From: Odobenus rosmarus divergens
Lineage: Eukaryota > Chordata > Mammalia > Carnivora > Odobenidae
Assembly (NCBI RefSeq): GCF_000321225.1
Contig: NW_004450402.1
Span: 802,043-866,042, forward strand
DNA: 64,000 bases
Direction: 5' to 3'
Below the pieces are notes generated by a model, which saw nothing but the letters and a program-made list of their open reading frames with translations, had not been told where the DNA came from and made no database searches. The position numbers and the translations under genes are program-made. Position 1 is the first letter of the stretch. Each line of letters starts with the position of its first letter. Positions 47,791 to 60,406 of the stretch are shown one piece after another.

Positions 47791-48959
47791 TGCCTACATT
47801 TTTCATTCTAAAATATTTTGTCAGTAAATATGCTTTTTTCATAAATTAAACGTTGACTACAGTGGTTCACAAATTAAACATTTACTGATTAATATATAAT
47901 GTTGCCATTGCAAAGCATGTTTTTCAGGTATGTAATATATATTTTGTAATGATCTATTTATATTAAACATATACACATATATAGTATATATATTCATATT
48001 TTATATTCAAAGAAATACTTGATGTTAATTTACTGATATAAAAAATGAAATTATGAAAAGAATCTTTACCTTAGCAATGTGTTTCTCATTTTGTTTTCCT
48101 TTGGTTTTGTGTTATTGAACCTTTATTGAAGTCATTTTGCCATGTTTATGACAACTCAGACAGTTGCTATGGCAAATAATTTAATGTCACAAATTTCAAC
48201 AGAAAATTAGAAATTTGTATTACCACTAGTAAAACCTTTTGTCCTATACACAAAGACCTCAGTTATTAATTCTGTCAACACTGATATTTTCTGTCATCTC
48301 AAAAAAGTTATTAAAGCTGAATTGACCTCATAAACAATCAAGGAGATGAGCAGTGCTTCTAGAAGGGAAGTTGTGCTTAAATACAAATAGTTTTGAAAAT
48401 TGGTAGTCATAGTGAAGATTGCTGGCAGCAAAACTGGTAAAAAGATTTATGTTACTATTTTGAATTTACTAATAGATAACCTTCAAGTACTTGAAAATAA
48501 GTGATATGTCATAGAAATTAATTAACTACACTGCATTGACTCTACATAAGCCTTCTAAGTGAAAAATTCCCTCAAATAGTCAATCAAGATGTCAATTTAC
48601 ATTTGAGTCTACCACAATTTTAATTTTCCATGTAAGTGAAATTCATATCAACAAAGAAAGAAGAGAAAATAAAGTGTTCACTATTTGTGCTTGTTCTTAA
48701 TAAAATTGAGTAAACTTTTCCTTTTCATATTCTGCTTGGCAGGATTCTATTTTCCCTATTTTTTTAATCTGTTAGTCTAGGTTACACATTTTTGAAATAC
48801 AGTCATGTATGTTCTAAACTTAAATTATTCAATACACACTTCACTCAAGCAACAATTATTTATATCAGTTGCCTCCTATATCCTAGGCAGTCCTCCAAGT
48901 TATGAAGTATTAAAAATGAATAAGACAAATTCATTGAACTTTACTAAATATAGAGAATA
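47791..48959. other. No gene or repeat recognised
   Basis: AT-rich, unassigned; a TA-rich patch lies near 47935-48010. Confidence 0.5.
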
Positions 48960-49460
48960 GAAATTTTTCTTAAGTGCTCATTGAATAAATTATTATATTA
49001 CCAGTCCAAAAAGCTCAACATATTTCAGAAATCAGAAACTGCATAGTATATGCTCTCACACCACAATGCAATAGTACCAGATATTAATGAAAACAACTGA
49101 ACAAATCCTACCACTCCTTCACTAACAATACTAATATCATCTACAAATAAAAAAAATCATAAATGTCTATTTAATTAATGAAAAAATAAAAATTATAAGA
49201 GCAAACATTAAATAAAGGAATGGAGAAAGCTGTGTACAACTTGTAGACTGTTATTCTGTACTATGTGGTGATCCATAAACATAAATGCTGTCTCCAAAAA
49301 AAGAAGAAATAAAAGAGACCCAAACAGCTTAAATTCAAAACAAATTAAACTCAATTATTCAGAAAAAGTATAGACAAAAGCAGCAAGCCTTAAGGGGGAA
49401 ATAAGAATGCTAAAAACATTATTAGGTAAATTAAAAATTGCATACACAATAAGAATGCTC
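48960..49460 (+). mobile_element. Old L1 ORF2 fragment
   Basis: CAACATATTTCAGAAATCAG, GCATAGTATATGCTCTCACA and CCACAATGCAATAGTACCAG resemble the diverged ORF2 segment between the endonuclease and RT domains. No frame is open. Confidence 0.55.
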
Positions 49461-50378
49461 TGACAAGGTCTCCTGATCAAAAAACAATACAAAGTCCTTC
49501 AGTATCTAATAAAAATCTGAAGGAAAGAAGGAAATAAATTTAAAAATAACAACAACAATGTATTTAAATACATGTGTATTTGTGTATAGTGTATGTGGCA
49601 TGTCTTTGAAGAAGTGTTCCCTAATTTTTTTGTGGAATTATATGTTTGTTTTATTTTTCTGAAAAAGGAGTTTAATATCTGGTAGCAAAAGACTTAGAAT
49701 TGTTGTTGTCTTTAAAAACATAATATATAGAAATGTATCAAAGAATGCACAAATATAGTCATTAGTTTTTAAGCATAGGGGTTTATGGCATCATTTTATT
49801 GCAAATATACTACAATTACTATAGCATAAATACATAAACAATAGGTACAAAATCTATAAATAGTAAACTCTATACTACAAAATGTTAAATAGCCAAATTT
49901 TATTGTCAATTTTACACAGAAAATAATTTTCTGTAAAATCATGATCATAAATTCCAATTTCATACCATGAAGGTGAGAATATGTTAAAAATTTATTAGTA
50001 CGTTTGAGAAAATATTTTTTAATGAAAATCTGTCACTGTTATTCTTCTGCTTATATCCAAAAACATGGAATTAAAATATCTGCCAGGATTATATGATGAG
50101 TTTTAAATGGTGAGATCAATACATCATTTAGTGAAATCTGACACATAGTAGACATTATTGTTCCCTCCAACCAACCCCTGGGTTTTCTAACTAATATATT
50201 CACTTTGACATCAAGTTTACAACTCAAATTCAAAGAGTCAATAACACAAATATTCCTACCAAAACACAAAATTTTGTTTGCAGGAAGTTATATAGAAGTT
50301 GGTAGATGCTCAATATTTTATTTATGTCTATTAATTGAATAAAAGCTTGATGTCCTACTACCAAATATTTATTTAAAT
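49461..50378. other. No gene recognised
   Basis: AT-rich. The 72-codon minus-strand frame at 50051-50269 has no recognisable feature. Confidence 0.5.
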
Positions 50379-50387
50379 GTCTGAAAC

Positions 50388-50454
50388 TGAGAAACTAATA
50401 TTACACTATATGGTAAATAACTGGAGTTTTTAATAAAAAATTGAAACAAAAAAA
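50388..50454 (+). mobile_element. Ultra-short L1 3' end insertion (67 bp)
   Basis: AACTAATATTACACTATATG, a diverged TTAATAAAAAATTGAAAC and a short A-tail match the last bases of the L1 at 3944-5058. Flanks GTCTGAAAC (50379-50387) and GTTTGAAAC (50455-50463) look like a target-site duplication with one mismatch. Confidence 0.75.
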
Positions 50455-50463
50455 GTTTGAAAC

Positions 50464-51413
50464 CAAATTGCTATACAAAAAATAAAAACTAGATAATAGC
50501 CCTTGCCTATAATTTTCTTTTAAGATAAGAAATATATTTTCCTTCAACATGGTCTTATTAATAAATGTGTCGGCAACAATGTATCTAGAGGCACTTAATC
50601 CTTTGCCAAAGTAAGTTATTCTGAGTTTAATCTCTCATTGCATTAAAAGGTCTTTTACTTTTTATTTATTTATTTATTTATTTATTTATTATTTTAAATT
50701 TTTTTCATTAAAAGTTCTTTTAAAATAAATTAGTAGTAATAATCTAAGACCTAACTGTACATTTCAACACTAATAGTTTATTTGCACACCTGAAACATAT
50801 GGTGATCGTCGAAGTATCACCTAATTATAGTTATCTCATGAGATTTTAATTGTGTAGTGTAAAAAGTATTTCAGCAAATGCTTGTTGTTAATATGTACCC
50901 TTAAATATATACGTTCACACACACGCATGCAAGTGTGCACAGAATTCTACTTAGCTCTTTCAAGAATTTTTAACTTGATACAAAAGGGAAATATAACTAA
51001 AGATAATGAATTTAGACTGTAATAAACATTCTAAGGGGAAATACTTGGGAGAATTCTGAAAACAGTTTGGAAAACTGGTGTGTGAAGCAAAATTTAGATC
51101 TCAAATTACTTTAAATGACTGTAATGGATAGTCATGAAACTTATTCTGTTATAATGTTCTAATTCAATCCTAACAATATATATTATTAACATGATGGAAT
51201 TATCCAAAACACTTAATCACCTTATTTCATTGTATGACAACAAAAATTATCCATATTTTAAGTTTTATATCATATAAATTAAATATTGTAAAATATCTGC
51301 CTTGCTTAAAAGCATATATAAAAATGCAATGTTTTTAAAATGATAGGATTATTAAAATAAGTGAGAATGCCATAGTTAATCAATTTATAACCTAGAAATA
51401 GGTAAATATGAGT
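50464..51413. other. No gene seen; (TTTA)n
   Basis: A (TTTA)n microsatellite of about nine units is at 50659-50695. The rest is unassigned AT-rich sequence. Confidence 0.6.
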
Positions 51414-51430
51414 AGCCCAGGTAATTTTAT

Positions 51431-51629
51431 TTTATTTTTTTTTAAAGATTTATTTATTTATTTGAGAGAGAGAATGAGATAGAGAGAGAGCACGAGAGGG
51501 AAGAGGGTCAGAGGGAGAAGCAGACTCCCCACTGAGCAGGGAGCCTGATGCGGGACTCGATCCCGGGACTCCAGGATCATGACCTGAGCCGAAGGCAGTC
51601 GCTTAACCAACTGAGCCACCCAGGCGCCC
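51431..51629 (-). mobile_element. Carnivore SINE, antisense
   Basis: Perfect 17-bp target-site duplication AGCCCAGGTAATTTTAT at 51414-51430 and 51630-51646. It shares the diagnostic GAGGGAAGAGGGTCAGAGGG-type body with the copy at 26344-26525, so the two are probably the same subfamily. Confidence 0.97.
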
Positions 51630-51646
51630 AGCCCAGGTAATTTTAT

Positions 51647-53636
51647 ATATCACTCAGAAAAATAAACCATATTAAATGAGAAGTGACCTAAAATTATAAA
51701 AGCTTTACAAAGAAAATTCCTTCCATCTTTCATTGTTATTCTCTAGGCAATTTAAATATGTTTGCACTCCAGTAACCAACATTTATATTGTGTGGATCAT
51801 AAAAATACCTTGCTGTCAAGTAAGCTTTATGGAGTTTACTGTGCCATTGTTGTCTAGCATCTTAACTCTACTTCATTTCAGTATGTTAAGTAACTGCTTT
51901 GCACTTACATAATTCCTAGTAATATAAATCTTTTCTGCTTAAGAAATGATAAAACAAGCTAAATAAGTTGTGAAATATATACCCTGTTATCTATGAAAAA
52001 AAGCAATTCATAAAAATGCTGAAGTACTTAAAAATGACAAGGAAATGACTTGTGTGATTCTTCTCACCTCAAACTTAATGTTCAAAAAGAATATTTTTAC
52101 TGAACTTGAGGATGGCATTGAAACATGAGAAGCTATCATTGCTCCATTTGTCTCTATGAGTATAAAATAATTTCAATATCATAACAAACACTTTAGCAGA
52201 TGTATAAAGTAGCTCCTCAAAGCCTGAGTATTTCTAAACTCTATTTTTCTATTTGATATTCAATGCTACTTTATCCCAAAATATTATAGTTCAATTACTT
52301 TAACAGGTTTATGAATTATGTATACACTGTTGTAAATTTTGACAGCTATAGTTTCAATGTGATTATAGGTTGTATGTGGATCACTTTTAATACTAGGTAT
52401 GTTTCTGCTATATACGTTTCATAATTGAGTAAGAATTTTGCTTTTGACCACAATGTTTCATTATACAAAAATTTGGTATTTCAGGATCACAGCAAAAAAT
52501 TCACCTTCAAGTTAGCCACAACCAGTCCATGTCCTCTGCTATCATACATAACTTTTCCTATAGATTGTGGCACATTTTTTCCTACTAGTATAGGTGGTCT
52601 CATGGAGCATTTTGGCAAACATCCATTTACCAGATGGTCATTTGGCATCACCAAATCTTAGCCTCTTGGCTCTCACATCCTGATTGTTTTCATTTTCTTT
52701 ACAGTATTTTGGGCCAAATCTTGTTCATTTATGATGGAATTCTTGTGAGCACCTCTACGAATTTCTCCTGTTCTGCGAGATGTCTTTGTACAAGATTAAA
52801 TCAAAAAAGTCTGTTTAGCATAATAGTCTGTTAAATCATTATATTGACTTCTATACAGTCACTTTCACTATGATCTTGTAGCTTTAAAGAGCACTATCTT
52901 TGGGTAGCCACTTGAGTTGATTTAGTTTCTGGTAATAGATGCAGTGTACAGACAAATAAAGAATAGTTATTAATAGTATTACCATTTTTGCTTTTAATAT
53001 AAATCCATCAATAAACACTTGTAAAGCAGGATTTGTTATTGAAGTGTCCAAAAAATCCGTTTAAGACATGAACACTTATTAAGCTGCAAAGTCATAATCA
53101 TGGGTTTATCCTTGATGGTTAGAGTAGTAAAATTGCTGGGTTGAAGGGGTTACATTAGTAGATGCCAATACGAAAAAGAACAAGTGACAAATTTTTATAA
53201 TTATTTAATTACTTACTTGAAAAACTCTGTGTTTTTATTTAGCAATAAAACATTGGGCTGCATGTGTTAACTTCAGAGTTAAAGGAAATCAAAGTATGAG
53301 TTCTAAGATAGTTTGACTAATATTGGGAGAATTTTGTGCAATGTGATTTTAATTTCCTGAGAAAAACCCTGAAATAAAGGGCTATTAATTCAGGAGGCCA
53401 GGAAAAGAGCATTGAGGGAATAGGAAGGATATAACTGGATGATGAAAGTGAACTAGTAGAGAAACGTGTTTACAAAAAATGGCATGCCTCAGACAACTTC
53501 AGAGACTTTGAGAAACACTACTGTGGAGTAAGCATTTGTTTTGAGATCTCACCATTCCAATTTTAAAAGTTGATTAGTTTTTGAATATCATTTTATTGAA
53601 CTTCTAGGTTTCCTTTAAATGTATTAATTTATTAAT
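51647..53636. other. No gene demonstrated; possible decayed retrocopy
   Basis: Mostly unassigned. At 52430-52850 the plus strand has two overlapping frames (78 and 66 codons) and the minus strand shows stretches of sensible but interrupted coding. I do not recognise a parent protein, and no poly(A) tail or target-site duplication was found. Confidence 0.35.
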
Positions 53637-56214
53637 TTTAACATACCCAATGGACTAAATGCTCCAGTCAAAAGACATAAGATATGAGAATAGATTAAAA
53701 AAACCAAGACCCATCTATATGCATCTTATGAGATTCATTTTAAGAAGATTGAAAGTGGGCAGATGGAAAACCATTTATCATGCTAATGGATGCCAAAAGA
53801 AAGCTGGAGTAGCCATACTTATATCAGACAAACCAGATTTTAAACTAAAGACAAAAGATGAAGAGCACTATATCATAATTAAGGGATAGACCCTTCCAAC
53901 AGAAGATGTAACAATTGTAAATATTATCCCCCCAACATGGGAGCACCCAAATATATAAATCAATTAAGAACAAACTTAAAGAAATTAGTTGATAATAATA
54001 CATTAATAGCAGGGGATCTTAACAACCCACTCACAGCAATGAACAGATCATCTAAGCAGAAAATCAAGATGGAAACAATGGCTTTGAATGACACATTGGG
54101 CCAGATGGGCTTAAACAAATATATTCAGAACATTTCATCCTAAAGCAGAAGAATACACATTCTTTTCAAGTGCACATGAAACATTCTTCAGAATAGATCA
54201 CATCTTGGGTCACAAGTTAGGCCTCAACTGGTACAAAAAGATTGAAATCATATTTGGAGATCACAACGCTATGAAACCTGAAGCCAAGTACAAGAAAAAA
54301 TTTGGAAGGACCACAAATAAATGGAGGTTAAAGAACATCCTGCTAAAGAATGAATAGGTCAACCAAGAAATTAAAGAAGAAATTTAAAAAATACATGAAA
54401 GCAAATGAAAATGAAAACACGGCAGTCCAAAATCTTTGGAATGCAGCAAAGGTGATCCGAAAAGGGAAGTACAGAGCAAACAGGACTAGCACAAGAAGCA
54501 AGAAAAGTCTAAAATACACAACCTAACCTTCACCTAAAAGAACAAGAGAAGGAACAGTAAATAAAGCTTACAGCCAGAAGGAGAAGGGAAACAAAGATTA
54601 GAGAAGAAATAAATGATACAGAAATAAACAAACAAACAACAGTAGAACATACCGATGAAACTAGGAGCTGGTTCTTTGAAAGAATTAATAAAATTGATAA
54701 ACCCCCAGCCAGACTTATCAAAAAGAAAAGAGAAAGGACCCAAGTAGATAAAATCACAAATGAAAGAAGATCACAACCACCACCTCAGAAATACAAACAG
54801 TTATAAGAGAATATTATGAGCAACTTTAGGCCAACAAATAAGGCAATCTTGAAGAAATGGATGAATTCCTAGAAACATATAAACTACCAAAACTAAAACA
54901 GGAAGCAATAGAAAATTTGAACAGACCCATGACCAGCAAAGAAATTGAATCAGTAATCAAAAATCTCTCAACAAATAAGAGTCCAGGGCCAGATGGCCCC
55001 CCAGGGGAATTCTACCAAACGTTTAAAGAAGAGTTAATAACTATGCTTCTGAAACTGTTTCAAAAAATAGAAATGGAAGGAAAAACTTCCCACTTGTTCT
55101 GTGAGACCAGCATTACCTTGATCCCAAAACCAAACAAGGACCCTACTAAAGAGGAGAATTACAGGCCACTATGCCTGATAACACGGATGCAAAAATTCTC
55201 AATAAAATACTAGCAAATCGAATCCAATAGTACATTAAAAGAATTATTCACCATGATCAAGTGGGATTTATTCCTGGGCTGCAAATCAATCATGATATAC
55301 CACATTAATAAAACAAAAGATAAGAACCATACAAGCCTCTCAATAAATGCAGAAAAATCATTTGATAAAATATAGCATTCTTTCTTGATAAAAACCCTCA
55401 ACAAAGTAGGGATAGAGAGAACATTATTCAATATCATAAAGGCCATATATGGAAGACCCACAGCTAATATCAACCTCATGGGGAAAAACAGAGCTTTTCC
55501 TCTAAGGTCAGGAATAAAATAGGAATGTCTGCTCTCACCATTGCTATTTAAAATAGTACTGGAAGTCCTAGCCTCAGCAATCAGAGGAATAAAAGGCATC
55601 CAAACTGGCAAGGAAGAAGTCAAACTTTCACTATTCACATATGACATGATACTCTATGTAGAAAGTCTGAAAGACTCCACCAACATATTGCTAGAAGTGA
55701 TACACGAATTCAGCAAAATTGCCGGATACAAAATCAATGTACAGAAATCTGTGGCATTCCTATACACCATTAATGAAGTAGCAGAAAAAGAAACTAAGGA
55801 ACCAATCCCATTTACAATTGCACCAAAACCCATAAGATACCTGGGAATAAATGTCACCAAAGAAGTAAAAGATCTGCACTCTGAAAACTATAGAACACTG
55901 ATGAAAGACATGGAAAATGACACAGAGAAACAAAAAAACATTCCATGCTCATGGATTGGAAGAACAAATATTGTTAAAATATCTATACTATCCAAAACAA
56001 TCTGCAAACTTAATGCAATCCCTATCTAAATACCACCAGCATTTTTCACAGAAGTAGAACAAACAATCCTAGATTTGTATAGAACCACAAAGACCCTGCA
56101 TAGCCAAAGCAATAGTGAAAAAGAATAGCAAAGCTGGAGATATCACAATTCCAGATTTCAAGCTATATTACAAATCTGTAGTCATTATGACAGTATGTTA
56201 CTGGCACAAAAGTG

Positions 56215-56266
56215 GAATAGACACATAGGACACACAAAACATAGGACACATAGGACACATAGGACA
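56215..56266 (+). repeat. 9-10 bp repeats within L1 ORF2
   Basis: ACATAGGAC and near copies occur repeatedly (about 56222-56265). In the local frame this gives a repeated H-R-T tripeptide that is absent from normal ORF2p as I know it. Confidence 0.8.
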
Positions 56267-57248
56267 ATGGAACAGAATAGAAAACCCAGAAATGAAGCAA
56301 TATATGGGCAACTAAACTTCGACAAAGCAGAAAAGAATATTCAATGGAAAAAAGATAGTCTTTTCAACAAATGGTGTTGGGAAAACTGGACAGCAACATG
56401 CAGAAGAATGAAACTGGATCACTTTCTTATACCAAAATAAATTCAAAGTGGATTAAAGCCTTAAATGTGAGACAGGAATCCAACAAAATCCTAGAGGAGA
56501 ACACAGGCAGCAACCTCTTCCACCTCAGCCACAGCAACTTCTTACTAGACACATCTTGGGAGGTAAGAGAAACAAAAATAAAAATGAACTGTTAGGACTT
56601 CAAGATAAAAATCTTCTGCAGAATGAAGGAAACAATCAACAAAACTAAAAGGCAACCCACAGGATGGGAGAAGATAGCTGCAAATGACATATCTGATAAA
56701 GGGCTAGTATCCAAAATCTATAAAGAATTTATCAAACTCAACACCCCAATAACAAATAATCCAGTTAAGAAATGGGCAGAAGACATGAATAGACATCTTT
56801 CCAAAGAAGACATATAGATGGCCAACAGACACATGAAAAGATGCTCAACATCACTCTCATCAGAGAAATACAAATCAAAACCACAATGAGATACCACCTC
56901 ACATAGGTCAGAATGGCTAAAATTAGCAACAGAGGAAACAACAGATGTTGGCAAGGATGCTGAGAAAGGGAATGCTTTTACACTCTTGGTGGGAATGCCA
57001 ACTGGTGCAGCCACTCTGGAAAACAGTATAGAGCTTCCTCAGAAAGTTAAAAATAGAACTACCCCAAAACCTACTATATATGGGGGCCAAACTGCACTAC
57101 TAGTTATTTACCCAAAAGATACAAAAATACTGATTTGAAAGGGCACGTGCACCCCAGTGTTTATAACAACACTTTGAACAATAGCCAAATTATGGAAAGA
57201 GCCTAAATGTCCATCGACAGATGAATGGATAAAGAAGACATAGGATGT

Positions 57249-57250
<2 letters not shown>

Positions 57251-57288
<38 letters not shown>
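57251..57288. repeat. (AC)n microsatellite in L1 3' part
   Basis: About 19 AC units at the place where the L1 normally has TATATACACAATGGAATATT. It expanded after or during insertion. Confidence 0.95.
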
Positions 57289-57725
57289 CAGAATATTACT
57301 CAGCCATCAAAAAGAATGAAATCATGCGATTTAAAACAATGTGAATGGAGCTAGAATGTATTATGCTAAGCAAAATAGAGAAAGACAAATACCCTATGAT
57401 TTCACTCACGTGTGGAATTTAAGAAACAAACAGATGGACGTAGGGGAAGGGGGAAAAAAAGACCGTGAGGCAAACCATAACAGACTCTTAACTATAGAAA
57501 ACAAACTGAAGATTGCCGGAAGGGAGGTGGGCAGGGGGTTGGTATTAAGGAGGACACTTGCGATGAACACTGGGTGGTGTAGGTAAGGGATGAATCACTA
57601 AATTTTACTCCTGAAACCAATATTACACTATATGTTAACTAACTAGAATTTAAATAAATACTTAAAAAATAATAATAAATGAAGGTTTAAAGTAAAAAAA
57701 AAAAAAAAAGATTTAACATATCCAA

Positions 57726-58615
57726 AGTTCCCCATAATGGCCCAAGTTAGGAGTAGTTTATATTGTTTATCTCCAAAGTGTTTTCCAAAAGGAAGTATAG
57801 GATTATATTGAGACTTCATACAGAAGTATGAGGTCATCTAAGAGGAGGGAGCACCTTTGAAATAGACAAACTCATGACAAACAGAAAAAAGGCACCAAAA
57901 GATGCCAGTTTGTCAAAAGTGTGTTTTTAGTGTCCTGGGGTCCCTGGCCACTCAGAGGATGTGAATGGGCTCCAGCATCAGTGACTGGGCCATCCTTGAC
58001 CCCCAAACTTCTACAAAACAAATTGAACTTATTTAATGAATTACTAGGCAGGAAGTGTTCTCATGGAGATTCAAAGCGAAGTTTGACCGATCTCTTTTTA
58101 CTGTTGTTCACCAATCTAATAAGACTCCAACCATTAGTTTTGAGGTCAGCTTAGACTGGATTGGAAGCTCTTGGAATCTACATACGCATTAATTCTACAT
58201 GAAGACCATCCTTAAACATTAAGCATATATCAGAAAATCCAAAATAAAACAAAAACCCTTCCAGATAAGATATTGTACAGATGAATCAAGCAAAAGCAAA
58301 AGTATCAAAAAAATAATAATCAGATTATAGGCAAAGATATTTACAAATGGTTCACCTACATTGTATAATTCTTCCTTTGGAGCAAGCAAGAATATAATTT
58401 ACCTTATAAAGAGTCTCCATATTCACACTCTGGGTTGTCTTATAGTTCATATAAACTGATCCTGGGCAGCTATATTGCCAATCATACAATCCCTGTTTAA
58501 TTTCAATGTAAGAGGCACTAATAACTTCTATATTATTTCTTTTTTTTTCTTTTTTAAACCTTCTTTCTTTTCATTTTTCTTTTTTATTATTTGTATTTCT
58601 GTTTCAACACTACCT
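57726..58615. other. No gene recognised
   Basis: Unassigned. The 77-codon frame at 57921-58154 (plus) lies in a part with less AT bias, but I recognise no domain. T-rich sequence near 58535-58590. Confidence 0.5.
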
Positions 58616-59232
58616 TGTTAAAAACAAAACAGTAAGCCCAAAATGAAGCCTTTCATCCTAAGCCACACATCACCAAGCTTAGACTCAACTTAATTACAGT
58701 TTCACCTCTCTGAGAAATAGAATCTTAAACCAGTCAATCAGGAATAGCCTGATCAACCTTAATTAGGTCATCTGCCTAATAAGATCCCTGCCATCCCTAA
58801 AGGAAAGTAAGCTGGTAAGAACCAATCTGCTTCTTTTGCTTAGATAGCTTATTTTTTTCTGCTCCCTTCTGCCTATAAAAGTTTTCAGTGTTTTTGTTTT
58901 TTTTTTAAGATTTTATTTATGTATTTGAGATTGAGAGAGAGGGAGAGAGAAAGCAGGGGCAGAAGCAGAGGGAGAGGGACAAGCAGACTCCATGCTGAAC
59001 ATGGAGCCCAAGCGGGGCTCCATCTCATGACCTCAAGATCACCACCCCAGCTGAAATCAAGAGTCCAACACTCAACCAACTGAGCCAGCCAGGTGCCCAC
59101 CGAGTCTTTGATTTTGTACAGCTCCTTGGAGCTCCTTGCTATCTGCTAGAGTACATGGTGCCTGATTCATGAATCCTTGAATAAAGCAATAAGACCTTCA
59201 AAATTTACTCAATTGAATTTTATTTTTTAACA
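58616..59232 (+). repeat. Solo-LTR candidate (endogenous retrovirus)
   Basis: Begins TGTTAAAAAC and ends TTTTTTAACA, giving the TG...CA inverted ends typical of LTRs. In order it holds a TATA-like TATAAAA at 58874-58880, then AATAAA at 59180-59185 about 50 bases before the end. A SINE splits it; without that it is about 410 bases. I could not find a clear 4-6 bp duplication at the flanks, and no internal retroviral genes are next to it. Family not named. Confidence 0.65.
58895..59099 (-). mobile_element. Carnivore SINE, long variant, inside the LTR candidate
   Basis: Antisense copy from the T-run and AAGATTTTATTTATGTATTT to TGAGCCAGCCAGGTGCCC. It landed between TATA box and poly(A) signal. 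Flanks are only weakly similar (CAGTGTTTTTG / CGAGTCTTTG). Confidence 0.92.
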
Positions 59233-59597
59233 CCCTCCTTTACTACTTTCTGATATTCAACAGAGCTGCAGGACATTCCCATAGTCATCCATGCCTCTAA
59301 TCTTGCTGCTCCATGAAAAAAATGAATGAATGAATAAATCATCATTGTTTGGATCCTTTAATATTATGCTGTCTATTTTCTGCAATTATTGCTTCCCATC
59401 CAAAATCTATAGAGGTAGGTTTAAATCTTTTCCTTTTTCACTTTGGTTCAAATTTCAATTTATTTGCAGTATTTGTTTATATTATTCAAGTGACTAAGGA
59501 TACTTACTGCCTCCTAATTTCATTAAGATATTCTATGCTTTTCTATTTTTCATTCTTTTTGTTACATTTTTGTTGTTTCAGAGAGAAGACAAAAGAG
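59233..59597. other. No gene seen
   Basis: AT-rich, unassigned. The 109-codon frame at 59349-59678 runs into a SINE and is T-rich; not supported. Confidence 0.5.
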
Positions 59598-59615
59598 CAC
59601 TTACTTCACCATCTT

Positions 59616-59814
59616 TATTTATGTATTTATTTTCTTAAGGATTTTATTTATTTGAGGGAGAGAGAAAGAAAGAGATAGAGCAAGAGTAGGGGGAGGGGCA
59701 GAGGGACAAGCAGACTCCCCACTGAGCACAGAACCCAACACGGGGCTCAATCCCAGGACTCAGGGTCATGACTTGAGCCAGAGTCGACACCCAGCCAACT
59801 GAGCCACCCAGATG
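59616..59814 (-). mobile_element. Carnivore SINE, antisense
   Basis: Flanks CACTTACTTCACCATCTT (59598-59615) and CACTTTACTTCACTATCTT (59815-59833) are an imperfect target-site duplication, so this is an older copy. Confidence 0.93.
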
Positions 59815-60065
59815 CACTTTACTTCACTATCTTAGTGGAAAATTTCCTTTATTCTTACTGAATGTAGGATGTAAGATAAAATTTGTCCTTGTACAGATTA
59901 TGATAAAAAGCTGCAGTTGATTGCATGAATTTATACTAGCTGAAAATGACTTAAAAACACACTTTTTTCTAATAGTGTTGGTTTTTCACTTAATTTACTG
60001 TTAAAACCAAAAACAAATGGAGACCAGCCTTGAAAATTCCCTAAGCAGACACAACAAGTTTAGTT

Positions 60066-60251
60066 CAAACATTTTTTTTTAAATGTTTTATTTATTTATT
60101 CAGGAGAGTCAGAGAGAGAGAGAGACAGAGGCAGAGGGAGAAACAGGCTCCCCACCTAGCAGGGAGCCCAATGCGGGACTCGATCCCAGGACCCTGGGAT
60201 CATGACCTGAGCCGAAGGCAGACGCTCAACCATCTGAGCCACCCAGGCGCC
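60066..60251 (-). mobile_element. Carnivore SINE, antisense
   Basis: Perfect 16-bp target-site duplication CACAACAAGTTTAGTT at 60050-60065 and 60252-60267. The body is close to the copy at 893-1065 (shared CATCTGAGCCACCCAGG and short GAGTCAGAGAGAG part). Confidence 0.96.
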
Positions 60252-60406
60252 CACAACAAGTTTAGTTTATAAGCAAAGCTTAATTTAGTTTATTTTGCAA
60301 GCCTAACTTGACCTGGGTCATTTCTTGCCTATGTCTCTGAAAGCCAATTCCCTATCATTTAAGAAAATTCTAATATAACCAATCACTGTGAAGAATAAAC
60401 AGTCAC

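Larger units (their letters stand above)
53651..57430 (+). pseudogene. L1 ORF2 (endonuclease/reverse transcriptase) pseudogene
   Basis: ORF2p of LINE-1 nicks target DNA and copies its RNA there. Visible blocks are the C-terminal part of the endonuclease (53659-54143, with KKAGVAILISDKPDF), the start of the RT domain (54857-55213, with [13 protein letters not shown] and [11 protein letters not shown]), the RT palm (55541-56029) and C-terminal pieces (56195-56817). They lie in different frames separated by stops, so there are several frameshifts. The catalytic F-A-D-D box reads F-T-Y-D at about 55630, with the first aspartate replaced by tyrosine. The N-terminal endonuclease residues are missing. 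The copy cannot be active; the minus-strand frames across it (54530-54757, 55210-55860, 56718-57014) are shadows. Confidence 0.93.
53651..57711 (+). mobile_element. 5'-truncated L1, 4.06 kb
   Basis: Largest single element. It starts inside the ORF2 endonuclease region and runs through reverse transcriptase, C-terminal domain and 3' UTR to a tail with A17. The target-site duplication TTTAACATACCCAA / TTTAACATATCCAA lies at 53637-53650 and 57712-57725, one mismatch. ORF1 and the 5' UTR are absent because of truncation. Confidence 0.96.

Noticed and set aside
55210..55860. 145- and 68-codon minus-strand frames
   Set aside because: They are antisense to the L1 ORF2 reverse-transcriptase region and have no independent support.
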